Below, in pieces: positions 1 to 11,544 of a DNA stretch of 64,000 bases; within the stretch, counting starts at the first letter, position 1; every line of letters starts with the position of its first letter. This DNA comes from Abelmoschus esculentus. Its lineage: Eukaryota; Streptophyta; Magnoliopsida; Malvales; Malvaceae. A model generated the notes under the pieces. That model did no database searches and was not told where the DNA came from. It saw only the letters and a program-made list of their open reading frames with translations. The position numbers and the translations under genes are program-made. The stretch covers positions 6,336,501 through 6,400,500 of the forward strand of contig JAUCBN010000035.1 in NCBI GenBank assembly GCA_035048815.1, given 5' to 3'.

Positions 1-780
1 AAATAAAGGGTAAATAAATACTTTGATAGTTAAACTTTTTAAAATTTAATTTGATATTTTAAATTTATAATTATGTAATTGAATTTAGTTTCAAGATATA
101 ACATGTTATTTAAATTTGCTTCGGTTAAATTACATATTTACACTTAATTTTTTTTATTTTCTTATATTACATTTTTGTTTTTATTAGGTAATTAAAATTA
201 TGTAATAATAATTTATCTGATAATTTGATTTGCTTATTATGTATTATGTCATAAAATATTTTATTAAATATACGCAAAATAACTCATAAAGATTTTCAGT
301 TTCTTTGACGGTATATTATTCTTTGAAAAAAAATGCTTTTTTATCATTTTATATTTTATGAGTTTTTAGCGAAAAATCTTATTTTAATAAAATTTAATTA
401 TTAATATTAAAAAAATAATAACCATTGAGTTCAAATCTGGTTGGCTACCAAAATGAAATGTAAAATATATATACTTTTTTTACCAATTAATTTTTTAATT
501 TAATTATAAATTCAATCCCCCACTTTATTAAAAATAAACGATCTCTATACTTTTAATTATTAATTTCTCTTAAAAATTACAATTGAATTGATTTCTTAAT
601 TTTCATAATTGATTCTAAAACAAAAGGACTGATATTTCAATTTTTGGAGAATAAAGAGATGGAATTTATAATTTATTTAGATTAATTTCCTTTCATATTT
701 TTTCACTTTTCTCTCCCGCTTTTTTCACTTTCTATCTTACCAAACACTAGATCTAATTAGTTCTCAGGAAAACAAAGACT
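1..780. other. AT-rich upstream region and leader of the E2F gene
   Basis: No coding potential is seen. The first ~650 bases are AT-rich intergenic DNA. From about 690 the sequence becomes pyrimidine-rich, as plant core promoters and 5' leaders often are. TCTCCCGC at 712-719 is one base away from the E2F consensus TTTCCCGC. The transcription start was not determined. Confidence 0.4.
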
Positions 781-896
781 TCCCTCTTTCTCACAATTCC
801 GTTATTTTCCTTGATCTTTCCTTGAGAAGACCTAAACAGAACCAAAAAATTTTAATTTTCTTATATATTTATTTTTATATTTAATTTAAGTTTTTG

Positions 897-3800
897 ATGT
901 CGGGTTCTCAAGAACAGTTAAAGCAATCCGTGCAGCTGCAAAATCAACATCCGCCAAAACCACAGTTACCTTTCTCTGTAAACCCACCGCTTGTGGCTCC
1001 TGGAGACGATTATCACCGCTTTGCTACGACTGAGTCTTGCCGCGTCCCCGATCAAGAACCCAATGTCATCGTGGTCAAGTCTCCTGTAGTTTCTTTTCTC
1101 CTCTGTTTCAAATTTTGTAATTCAATGTGTTGTTGACCATGCGTTTTAGTTGAGATCTGATGTATGGAGTAAATTTCATGAATTTTTCATTTTTAGTTTT
1201 TGGAATTAGAACTCTCGTAGAAAGAAATAACTGTAGTTTGGTTTTTAGTTGATGGGTATTCTGTGGGCTTTTTAATTGGGAAGTTTGGCGGGTTTTTGGC
1301 GAAATTGGTTTATTGTTGAGTTAATTACCTTCTTGATTTGATATTATGCTTAATTTGAAGAAATAGGGTTTTATTAATTAAAGAGAGAAAGATAAAATCT
1401 GGAAATTTATTAAAGGATCTAACATTAAAAACAAGGCCAAAGCATAAATTAAACTAGAAATTATAGCATAATTGCAAAACAAGCTAATACTTCAACTTAT
1501 AATGGAAATCTCAAGTGTTACTGGGAAGTTAAGTCAATGCCATGACTTATTCAGAGATTTTTGTGATTAGAATTATCAGCCTTCAGGCTTCTGGTTCCGG
1601 AAATGATGTTTGTAGACGGTAGAATTAAGCACATAGCTTGTGTAGTTTTGACTGTTTTTAATAGTGCAGTTTGTAATGCAGCTTCATGCTAACCCAGTTT
1701 GAGCTGAATTTGGCAAAGTTGTATAATGCTGTGATGATTGCTTTTTGTCTATTTTGTTAATCTTTAATAATGCTCCAATATTAAGCTTTTAGTATGCCAA
1801 ACACATAATTTAATTCTTTCTTACAGGTTCTCTTTACGTAATTTTCTAAATTTACTATCTTTGTCTTAAAGTTTTGGTAATATAGTTTGATAAACTAAAA
1901 TACAAGAAGGTTATATTGCTTTAATCGATTTGAAATTAATTTTCATTCTTTGTTCTTGTTAGGGGGCTTTGGTTTTTGTTCGTATATAGAGGTTGTTTGT
2001 TTTGATGATCACTATAGGTTCTCGTTCGGATGTTAGTTTTGTTATTAATAACTAGTTAATCATGATAATTTTCAAATGTAGATGATTAATGTTTCACTTC
2101 GAAAGATGAATGTCTCGGAACATAATGAACTCAACATACCAATTGGGTAACAGAAACTGTCTACTGCAATTGGTTGAAAGATACACTCTTTTTTCCCTTC
2201 TTCTCTTATCTTCCTATCTTTGGATGAATACTTTTAAGGTTGATTATAATTTATTTCAGTTAATGCAAATACAGTATTTCTTTCTTGGTGCTTGGTTCCG
2301 CTGCTTGTAAATGAATTCCCTCTATATATTTTCCAGCCAACTTACTTTTATATCCCATTATGATTTTTCTCTTGACTGGAGCCTGAAGTTTCTTCTTGAT
2401 TTGATTGTCCCCAAAAATTTATGTCGTATTTTTCTAATTGCAATGTGAAAATATTGTGTCATATTAGTTAAAGAGGAAGAGTGATGTGGCAGATCGAGAA
2501 GTTGAGTCTGGTGACTGGGCCAGGCATCCAGGGAACACTGAAGTGGTTGGCAGTCCCCTCCAAACACCTGTATCAGGAAAAGGGGGAAAGGCTAAGAAAA
2601 CATCAAGGCTAACAAAAAGTAGTAAATCTGGTCCTCAGACTCCTTCAAATCTTGGTGAGTAGTATCGTATGCAAGTTATATGTCTATCGTGAATTATGAT
2701 GTCTTTGATTCTTCCATGTACCTTATTTAGTGACAGGTCATTGTAAATCCACAAATTGTACTTCCAAAACCATAACCTTTTGAACTAGTTCTGCTGATTA
2801 GGAATATAAGTTGATATAGATAATGAGGAATTTCTGAAATTTGCAGATTCTCCTGGCTATAATGTCACTCCTGGAGGTCCTTGCCGTTATGATAGTTCCT
2901 TAGGTATTTACTTTTACCCTTTTTATGTATCTTTTTCTTATTATTGTTAATCAAAATGATTCTAAATGTTAATTGGCATTGTTTCAAACTTTTTATGGTA
3001 TTGAGTGGCTGAATCGTAAGACACTCATAATGTTCTTTGAATTTATCCCAGGGCTTTTGACAAGGAAGTTCATCAATTTGATTAAACAAGCTGAAGATGG
3101 TATTCTTGATTTAAATAAAGCTGCTGATACCTTGGAGGTAAACGTTTCATCGTTTGGCCAGACAATCGATTCACACAATTCTGTTTCTTGATAGTTTTCT
3201 ATTACTAAAGGTGCAAAAGAGGAGGATATATGACATAACCAATGTTCTTGAAGGAATTGGTCTCATAGAAAAGAAAATCAAGAACAGAATTCAGTGGAAG
3301 TATGAGCTACATCTTTTACTCTCAAAACCTTTTTGGCTCTGATTGATTTTCTGCTTAAAAAACATTCAACTCTTTTATTTAAATCAGGGGGCTTGATGTC
3401 TCAAGGCCAGGCGAAGTTGACGAGAATGTTGCTACTTTGCAGGTATGATTTTTATAACTGTAAACAAGTTGTTAATCATGATGCAGATCTGTTTATAGAT
3501 TAAGCTTCAGCTGTTATGATTTGTAATTTAGAGTTTGTACTTGATAGAAAATTAATCCAGTTGTACCGCCCTTTCTCCTAATCGGGCCCGTGTACATGTA
3601 GTAGTAGTGAATTTTGTGCTGCTCTCTGGTTCTTTACAGCTGTTTTTGACCATGTTAAGTCCAACATCAGTTGTTTTCCATCTCAAATGATGAAAGTGTT
3701 TTCCTGGTTGAAATTTGAAAAAGACTATATATTCATTTATGGTAAAACCAATCCAATGTATAAGTGTGGATCCTTAAATGCCTCCCCAATTTACTCAATT

Positions 3801-5542
3801 AAGGTACTAGAAATGTTCTTTACAGCTTTTCAGACCTAGAGTTCTGTCAAAAGCCATGACATCTTTTCAACCTGTCTTTCTTGGTCTTGGCCTCTAATTT
3901 TAGCTTGGAAGTCACAGTCCTGTTCATTAAATTCTCCAAGCACAAATGATGATATTTTGTTGACTTGAATTCAGTTAAGTTCTATTGTTAACAAGTACAA
4001 TACTCAAAAATGGTGGATCAATTTTTTTTTTTTTATTTTTTTTTATCTTCAGCCAAGTTTGTAATGAAAACTTCACAATGGTAACATTTGTAGGCAGAGA
4101 TTCAGAACCTTTGTTTTGAGGAACACAGATTAGACGAACAAATCAGGTTAAGCTGATATGGTCTCCTTCTGTATCTCAGTTCAATCCATTTCATTCTCTG
4201 GATTGTTGTTGACATTTCCATTAATTGTACAGAGAAATGCAAGAAAGATTGAGTAACCTCAATGACAATGACAATAACAATAATCAAAAGTAAATTTTCA
4301 CTTCCCACTCAAGATGTTAATACTTTTACACTTTTCCGTAATCTTAGCTGATCAACTTAAATCATTTCATCTTTTCCCATCGCAGGTGGCTTTTTGTCAC
4401 TGAGGAAGATATCAAGAGCTTACCCTGCTTCCAGGTTTGTTCATTGCTCAAAAACTATATATTAATGCTTTTGGATTGGTAACTGTGAAGTCATCTAGCG
4501 TTGCTAATGCTAGGGATGCTTTCTTCTTTGTGTTGTTAATTTGCCTTGTTTAGAATGAAACGCTAATAGCTATTAAAGCTCCACATGGAACCACTCTGGA
4601 AGTCCCTGATCCTGATGAGGTGATCTCAAAAGCTTGAAGAATCTCATGTGGGTTTTATGTTTTTGGTTCAATGATTCAATCTTGAATAGCAACGTTTTCC
4701 TTCTAGCAGGCTGTTGACTATCCCCAAAGGAGGTACAGGATTGTCCTTAGAAGCTCAATGGGTCCAATAGATGTTTACCTTGTCAGGTAATGATATCCTG
4801 ACATGAAATTTCTCTCCTTTTTTGTGGCGTGGCAAATGCTTTGTGCTAAAGAAAAATGCCCATCTAAGCATAAATATGGTCAACTTTCTTGATGATTCCT
4901 CTCTCTCTCTCTCTCTCTCTGATATTATAGTCAATTTGAAGAGATACAAGGAGTGGATACAACTCCAAGCTTTCCATCAACTTCAGGCTTGAATGAGAAC
5001 CCTGCAACAACAATGGTACCGGAGGAGAGCAGAGGGAAGGAGATTGAAATGAAGGGGCAAGATGCTAGTAAAATGTGCTCAGATCTTAATGCCTCACAGG
5101 ACTTTGTTAGTGGGATCACTAAAATCGTTCCCTCTGATGTTGATGTAAGTTCCAATTCTTTTCTGTTGAAAGCAAAGATTGATTTCCATTTCAATATACT
5201 CAACCATGGACTTTTTTATTCATTTTGTAGTCAGATAAATCGATCATGAGTACTCGTTTCTTTTGCAGGTTGATGCTGATTATTGGCTATTATCAGATCC
5301 GAGTGTCAGCATCACTGACATGTGGCGGAACGAATGTATCCTCTAGCATGATGTATTCAGATTAATGCTAATTTTTCCTGTTATTGTTTTGTATTCCATG
5401 ACTCTTGACTATAGCTCTGATTGAGTGGAATGAGTTTGATACACTAAAGGACTGTGGCATGGATGCTGTTAGCTCTGCACATCCCCAAACGCCTCCATCA
5501 AATGAAGCTGAAGTGCCTTTAGCTACCTCAACTCAGAAGTGA
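897..5542 (+). CDS. E2F: E2F transcription factor, E2FA/E2FB class, 14 coding exons
   Basis: Nuclear cell-cycle transcription factor that pairs with DP proteins on E2F sites and is held in check by retinoblastoma-related protein (RBR). Exons, all GT-AG with frame kept: 897-1085, 2468-2654, 2847-2903, 3052-3137, 3211-3299, 3388-3442, 4094-4146, 4233-4289, 4386-4434, 4554-4619, 4710-4786, 4931-5144, 5269-5335, 5415-5542. They give 457 aa, close to Arabidopsis E2FA/E2FB. The winged-helix DNA-binding domain is at about residues 146-204 and includes RRIYDITNVLEGIGLIEK across exons 4-5. A leucine-rich dimerisation segment (about 215-250) follows, then the marked box (about 258-325, WLFVTEEDIKSLP and GPIDVYLVSQFEE). 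The C-terminal RBR/transactivation motif contains DYWLLSD at about 396-402 and continues to about 416. The ATG at 897 opens MSGSQEQ; the codon before it is TTG. Small shifts at individual splice sites are possible, but family recognition is secure. Confidence 0.95.
4899..4920 (+). repeat. (CT)n microsatellite in E2F intron 11
   Basis: Eleven CT units directly precede the acceptor of exon 12 (AG at 4929-4930) and form most of its polypyrimidine tract. Length variation here could affect splicing of that exon. Confidence 0.9.
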
Positions 5543-6234
5543 AGGCATGTTTGCATATGTGAAGATGAAATTCCGTCGGCTTCTTTTATGTTAAGAGCAT
5601 AAGAGCATTAGGACGTTGGCGTGAAGGTTCCGCAAAACTTGGCTACTTGAAGTCCCTCAAAGTTGGAGGAACTAAAGAACAGGAAGTAGGTATCACAATC
5701 ACTGTACAGGTAAGTAAGACAAACGATCCTCCTGATCTTTGTGGTAATGAGGTCATATTTTTACCCAAGTCTCTGAAAGTTACTCCATTCTCTTTTGTCT
5801 CTATTGCATCAACCAGATCGTCTTGTCAGATTGACTAGCATTAGCATAGCTCATATAGACATCATGCGGTGACCAACAACCGATCTGTTGTACCTTGCTT
5901 TTACTGTATTGAGACAATTTTGATGAAATAAAGATGTAAGAAATGTTCAGTGCATAGTAAGCTTGTTTTTTTGAAGATTTTCCCTTGTTTTTACTGTATG
6001 TTCTTGGATGCTGAAGTTATATGGAGTCTGAACCTTTTACATGATAACAGTTGTAATTTCAACAAATCAATGTTCTTGCAATTAACACGATTGCAAGCTA
6101 ACTTAAATCAACCAAAATCATTTTGGAGCTTCAAGAAAAACTCTTAAATCTCCAAGGGAAACAACCAAAGAGAAGGACATTATACACTAAATATTATGAG
6201 ACAAGGGCATTGAATTTGGAAGTACCCAAACATG
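5543..6234. other. Convergent intergenic space: 3' UTRs of the E2F and DUF1279 genes
   Basis: The two genes point toward each other with 691 bases between stop codons. AATAAA at 5927-5932 is a plausible poly(A) signal for E2F, about 385 bases after the stop. ORFs in this stretch show no family resemblance. Confidence 0.5.
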
Positions 6235-7058
6235 TCACTTATCTTTTTCAACCTTGTTTCCTATCCATCCGGCGACAATAGGAGTAAGAGCCACAGTAGG
6301 AGGAAACCTTATAGGAGATGCAGCTTTGTGCGCGGCATATGCCAAAGCAAAAGTCCCGACTTTCTCTCCGGTCGCATCTGTTGAGATCCCCACCTGAAAA
6401 GTCCATCTAATGGTTAGTCCTTGAAAACCTTTCACAGCTGAAATTTGCAACCCATGCATACAAATATGTTTGATTTTTGTTTACCTTTTGCAGCAATGCT
6501 TGAACATCAACGCCTGCAGTGATGAGTGCATAACAAAGGGAGAAGGATATCAAGGAGAGAGTAATAGAGGTTGCCAAGTATGCTCCTCCATATTTGGCTA
6601 GAAGCTCTTTTGCTTGATCCCCCTTTGATTTCTTTTCTTCCCCTTCTTCCTTGGAGCTGAATATCTTCACAGAATTACAGGCAGAAGTTAACTTTCCCAT
6701 TCCCCCAAATTAAAAAGTAAACATATTTCTTTAATCTACCAGGTACCACTTATTTCCTTATTACTGTCAGTTTGAGTGGTTGGGGTTTCTTAGCAATTGA
6801 GCCTACAAACAAACCTAAGCATAAGAAAGTAATGAGAAAAAGGAGTACCTTCCATAACCCAACTTCAAGGCCATACTTTTTTGTAACTTCATCCACAGCA
6901 GAAGGGGTTTGAATTTCTTCAGCTTTTTCTTTGATGGCTTTGATTTTAAAGCTTTTCAGGTTGGGTTTTATGGGAGTTGAAGGTAAAGCAAAGGAGGAAA
7001 GTTTGGAGCGATTTTGGGCATGGAAGAAAAGAGTGGGTATTGGAAGTGTTATCGCCAT
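6235..7058 (-). CDS. Plastid-targeted DUF1279 (FAM210-like) membrane protein
   Basis: Three exons on the minus strand, 7058-6849, 6664-6485 and 6393-6235, give 182 aa; all introns are phase 0. Donors read AAG|GTACTC and AAG|GTAAAC, and the second acceptor is TTTTCAG. The first acceptor (GTGAAG at 6665) is the least certain; an in-frame alternative lies 5' of it. Residues 1-40 are rich in Ser, Pro, Lys and Phe and poor in acidic residues, as in chloroplast transit peptides. The mature part has the DUF1279 core: AKELLAKYGGAYLATSITLS, then a hydrophobic span ending in YALITAGVDVQ, and a C-terminal segment AYAAHKAASPIRFPPTVALT. Plant members are predicted organelle-membrane proteins of unknown biochemical function. 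The start codon sits in AACAATGGCG, a good plant context. Confidence 0.85.
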
Positions 7059-7453
7059 TGTTGTTTAGCTTACTATACAGATACAGTCCTCTATCCAGAA
7101 GAAGAAAAATCTTTAAAAAATGTCACAGAGATGGAAAGGAAAATGAGAGGTCTCGTTTAGCTTTTCTTGACAATCCTATTCCTATTGCTGGCCATCTAGT
7201 TTTCACTTATTTACATTTGGTGATAAATCCAGGGAAGGGGTTGCCTTCTGAACTTGAGGCCAAATTTCAACGTACGTGTCTTAAGTTCCCGTCATTATTC
7301 AGGAATCCAAACAAAAAACAGTTTCCTGCATTGCCTTCAGATTCATATTTAAATAAAACAAGTGATATTTGGTATAGATTAAGGTTAAATTTTAAATTCT
7401 TAAGCTAAAATTCATAAATAAAATTATTAAATTTTGTTTTTAACGATTATATC
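7059..7453. other. Promoter side of the DUF1279 gene
   Basis: Upstream region of the minus-strand gene. It is moderately GC-rich to about 7340, then turns AT-rich. A plus-strand ORF crossing 6977-7408 is antisense to exon 1 and looks unlike any protein. No clear TATA box was identified. Confidence 0.4.
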
Positions 7454-8138
7454 TAAAGGTATTTATTAATGGTACCCGATTTTTGGTATCTGAAAAAAGA
7501 TATTCAGTTTTTTCGGATATTAAATTTTTACTTGTATTCTGGTTCATTTAAATTGAGTATTTATTATTAAATACCCGTAAAATTCGAGTATTTGGCTAAT
7601 TGGATAATAGGTATCTAGTTTAAATATTTTTATTTTTAATTTATTCTAAAATTAAAAAGTTATATTTTGAACACAAATTTTAAATTTCTATAATACATGA
7701 TCAAACATAAAAAATAGTGATTTAAAGTTTATTTTAAAATGTTTAGATTGATATATACACATATTTGTTAAAGTTTATCACTAAAAAAACATTAAAAATA
7801 TTAATATCGTTTTTTTAGTATTAACAAATTAATAAAAATATATTTAAAAATTTTAAAACTTAGAAGTATATAATACAAATATAAAATTGAATTAGAGATT
7901 TAAATTTAGTTTTAATTAAAAAATAAAATTAATTTTAAAAGTTGAGTGATCAAAATTAAGTATATAAAATATAAAAGTTTTGGTTAATTCAATTAATTAA
8001 ATATTTTGAATCGAATTAACCGACAACCTAAGTTTAAAAATATCAGTAATCGTTAACCGATTGAATTTAAAATTAAACGATCTATTAATAAAATAAATAA
8101 TCCAATCAATTAATTAACTAAAATTTTAAACACCCCTA
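7454..8138 (+). repeat. Dispersed repeat copy 1 (hAT-MITE-like, ends in CACCCCTA)
   Basis: This 685-base segment matches 52320-52896 along its length in the same orientation. Shared features are the left edge (TATTTATTA followed by TACCCG), a middle block beginning near TTTATCACTAAAA, a run containing AATTAATAAAAATATATTTA, and the right edge TTTTAAACACCCCTA. The CACCCCTA end and the inverted TACCCG motifs recall non-autonomous hAT elements. No clean 8-bp target duplication was found, so the classification is inference. Confidence 0.6.
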
Positions 8139-9530
8139 TTAAAAAATAATTTTAATTTATTTTTTTTAATATTTTGATTAATTTTAAGGTGATGGTACAC
8201 CTTAAATCAAGAACTAAATTTGATGAAATTATAATGCGTTTTAACCTAGCTTAATGGTCAGAAACAAGTTTTTTGGTGCAAGGAATCCCTAGTTTAATTT
8301 TCCATGGAACAATTTTTGCTTCATTTTAAGGTAGTGAGATTTTAATTTAACTATTAGTTTGAATACAAGTTAATCATTTACTAAGCCTAGTTTAGCGATT
8401 TGACGTTATTTCCCTTGTACAAAGAGTCTCTGGTTTGGTTTATCAAGTAGCTTTTAAGAGATTTTTTATTCTTCGTTCTGATCGAAATAAAAAAAAACGA
8501 TAGATAATTTGACAAGAAAATAATATAATTTGATAAAATTTATACTTTTAACGATTGATTATCGAAATAAAAAAAATATACAACCTTAGAGATGATTCTG
8601 ATAAAAATTTTAGTTTGTGATAAAATAAGAAAATGAACATAATTTGATGACTATTGGTATATTTTTGTCTTAATTTTATCTTATTTTACGATATTTTTAA
8701 GGTAAATTATATAAATCATCATTAAACTTTATTCTCAAATCTATTTTTGTTATTAAAGTTTTAAAGTATTAAATTTACTCACTGAAATTTAGACATCAAA
8801 TATTTTTATCATTCTTCCATTAAAATTTTTGATGATATCTATTTATCGACGAACGAAAAAACTTTTCCAAGATTTGAATAGATAAAAATTTTAGTAATAC
8901 AATATAAATAACATACCGGAGAAAAATTCATTCGACAATAGAGATAATATCACAAGAAAAATTAAAATTTTTTTGATTGATTTATTAGTTTTTTAACACT
9001 TTTCGATGAAATAAATATCTAGACTTGAAAATTGAGATAAAGTAATTAATAAAATTTAAAACTAAACAATTATTATCTATGATCGTTAGAGTTTTAAGAC
9101 TGATAAAAAAATGTTTAATATTTTAATTTTATTAAAAAATATTTTTAAAATATTAATAAATAAATTAAAGATGTTAAAATTTTATTTTTAAAAATAAATT
9201 TAAGAATAAATTTCTTTTAATAATTTATATAATTTATATTTTTATAGTTATCTTATATTTGTTCATATTTGTCATTGGATCACGGCATAAATTGAAAATC
9301 CAAAGTAGGCTTTTGCCGGCCGAAAAAAGTCTTTCATAGTGAATTTTGTGAAGTACAGGATTGGGCATTTTCTAAAAGAAAATCATTTGATATGCAGCTA
9401 AAACAAAGATTTTTAATCGTTAGATTTACCTAAATAATTTAATAGTCGTTCGATTAAAAAATTAAAATATTATTTGATTAATCGGTTAATTTTAAAGTAA
9501 GATAAAAAAGGTAAACCAAGATAATAATTT
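8139..9530. other. AT-rich intergenic region
   Basis: No ORF, RNA gene or clear repeat boundary is seen. It looks like decayed repeat DNA. Confidence 0.4.
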
Positions 9531-10065
9531 CGGTAACTATCTTTTTATTTTAGTTTCTGTAATAAATTATGTATAATTTGTAATAATTTTTGTATTTATT
9601 AAAATTTTTATCGTCTTTGTAATAAATTAATTTTTTATAAAAAAATACATATGTACAAAAATAAGTTTATTTTTTTAAAATTTTTATGATCTTGCGTAAG
9701 AAATTCGGTACCTATCTTTGTTTTTTACGGTTTTGAGAATAAATTGTGTATAATTTATAATAGTTTATGTACCTATTAAAATTTTTATTTCGTTCTTGTA
9801 ATAAATTAAATTTTCTCAAAAGAAAATATGTTTGTACACAAATGCTTACCTTAAGTTTTTTAGTTTGTGATTTTATATAAAAAAATTGATACTTATTTTT
9901 TTCTTACGGTTTGATTAAAAATTATGTATAATTTATAGTAATTTTTTTACCTATTAAGATTTTAATTAAATTTTCTCGTAAAAAATATATTTTCACACAA
10001 AAATCTACTCTAAATTGATTTTTTTTTTTAATTTTGATGATCTCATATAAGATCAAACCTTTTAG
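9531..10065 (+). repeat. Three-unit degenerate tandem repeat of about 178 bp
   Basis: Units start near 9531, 9706 and 9887. Each contains in order a CGGTA(A/C)CTATC-like start, AATTATGTATAATTT or a close variant, a CTATTAA(A/G)ATTTT block, an AAATTTTCT block, a (T/C)ACA(C)AAAA block and a GATCT(C/T)-type end. Divergence is high. The array lies just downstream of the CAF1 stop codon. Confidence 0.7.
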
Positions 10066-10441
10066 TTTTGGTAATTTCGTAGGAAACCTTTATGTACCAG
10101 ATACGATGAATTTTAGGTCATTATATATAATATCATTTTTATTATTATTTTATTGTTATTCTGATTTTAAATTTTAACCGACGATAAATCTTTTATTAAA
10201 AAATTTTTACGAATACATCGTCTCAAACCTAAAATTTGTTTAAGTAGAACTAAATTGCTTACCACTTGGATTAACCCCTCTTAATCGTATCATTTTTATT
10301 TTAATTATTATAATTATTTATATAAAAATCTTATAAAAGTTATGTACAAACCGACTATTTATATACCGGGTAAGCCGTTTTGGCATCGAATCACCCACAG
10401 ACTTGACTAACCAATGACTTCCTTTATTTATTTTCATTTCC

Positions 10442-11290
10442 TTAACCCTTGACTTCCAGTCCATACAACACACCCGCATGCTTTTCCGGTCCATCTCTCT
10501 CAAAATACACCTCCTTCATCTTCTGAAACGCCTGCCATGTCAGTAAGGAATCTGACCCGGCTGTGTGACATTTACCAACAGCACGGCTAACATCCAAAGT
10601 CCGGGCAACCCGATCCAACCCACCGTACAGACTCTGGCAAAACCTCATCATGTGCTTCAGGTCATAAAACCGGCTACCGAAAAACACCCTCACAACCTCA
10701 AGGAAATCATCTAACCCGCCGGGAAGGTCGCAGCGCGTGAGGATTTTAACCAAGTACCCGAAATCATACGCGCTGTGAAAAGTCACCCAACTCACAGACT
10801 CATTGCAAACGAGTCCAGACGACATCATTAACTCAGCGAACCGTGCCGAGTCGATTCCCTTCTCCTTGTTCTTCTTGAAATCGATCCCCTGCTTCCTCAA
10901 GAGAGCAATGGAATCAGGCGCGTGAGCGTCACGCTCCACGTCGAAATCGCGGAAATTGAATTCCCAGATGAACTGCTCGTCGTCGGTACCAAGGTCAGGT
11001 AGATTACCCGAGGAATCGGTGAGGGTGATCCCCACTTGGATCAAGCTCAAAGCATCCACGTTCGATTTGAGGATCTTGAAATGATCGGAAGGACTGAACT
11101 GTGCGTTGTATTTCCGGGTCGGATCCACTTTGGGTCCGAAAACAATACCCGGGAATTCAGTGTCCATAGAAATGAAAGGGTAGTCATCGATCACTTGATT
11201 AATCAACTCGAACTCCTCTTCTAGATTATCCGACCAAACTTCCCGTATCTTAACACATCTCGGAACCCTGCCTGAATCATCAAACCCCAT
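10442..11290 (-). CDS. CAF1: CCR4-associated factor 1 (CAF1) deadenylase, intronless
   Basis: Catalytic poly(A) ribonuclease of the CCR4-NOT complex, acting in cytoplasmic mRNA decay. The DEDD exonuclease residues are visible: Asp/Glu in FISMDTEFPG near the N-terminus, Asp in the SAYDFGYL segment, and His/Asp in KCHTAGSDSLLT near the C-terminus. From the internal ATG at 11290 the protein is 282 aa (MGFDDSGRVPRC...), the usual length of plant CAF1. The frame stays open upstream to 11422 (326 aa), but the extra 44 residues are low complexity and a TATA-like box lies inside that extension, so 11290 is preferred. The absence of introns matches the stress-responsive CAF1 subgroup of plants such as Arabidopsis CAF1a/b. 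Confidence 0.93.
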   Translation of the reverse strand: MGFDDSGRVPRCVKIREVWSDNLEEEFELINQVIDDYPFISMDTEFPGIVFGPKVDPTRKYNAQFSPSDHFKILKSNVDALSLIQVGITLTDSSGNLPDLGTDDEQFIWEFNFRDFDVERDAHAPDSIALLRKQGIDFKKNKEKGIDSARFAELMMSSGLVCNESVSWVTFHSAYDFGYLVKILTRCDLPGGLDDFLEVVRVFFGSRFYDLKHMMRFCQSLYGGLDRVARTLDVSRAVGKCHTAGSDSLLTWQAFQKMKEVYFERDGPEKHAGVLYGLEVKG

Positions 11291-11380
11291 GGTCTGAAAA
11301 TCACCGAACCAAAGAAAAAAAACTGGTACTTCTTCTTTTTGTTGGCTGTTTTGCTTTGTATCAAACAGAGAGTGGTGGTC

Positions 11381-11388
11381 ATTATATA
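11381..11388 (-). promoter_or_regulatory. Candidate TATA box of the CAF1 gene
   Basis: TATATAAT on the minus strand, 91 bases upstream of the chosen ATG, would give a leader of about 60 nt. A second TATA-like stretch lies near 11530-11540, so the choice is not certain. Confidence 0.4.
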
Positions 11389-11544
11389 TGAACTGTGAGT
11401 GTGTTTCTGTGAAAGTTGTCAAAAGTTTCGATTTTCGAGAGAATAAAAACGAGGTTCTGTAGAGACGTGGTTTTGACTGTAGAAAACAATGAACGTAGAC
11501 CGGGGTCGAAAAGCGTTTTCCGAGAGATTATATTATAAAACTTC

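Noticed and set aside
6977..7408. 143-codon plus-strand ORF
   Set aside because: Antisense to exon 1 and promoter of the DUF1279 gene; no protein-like composition or family match.
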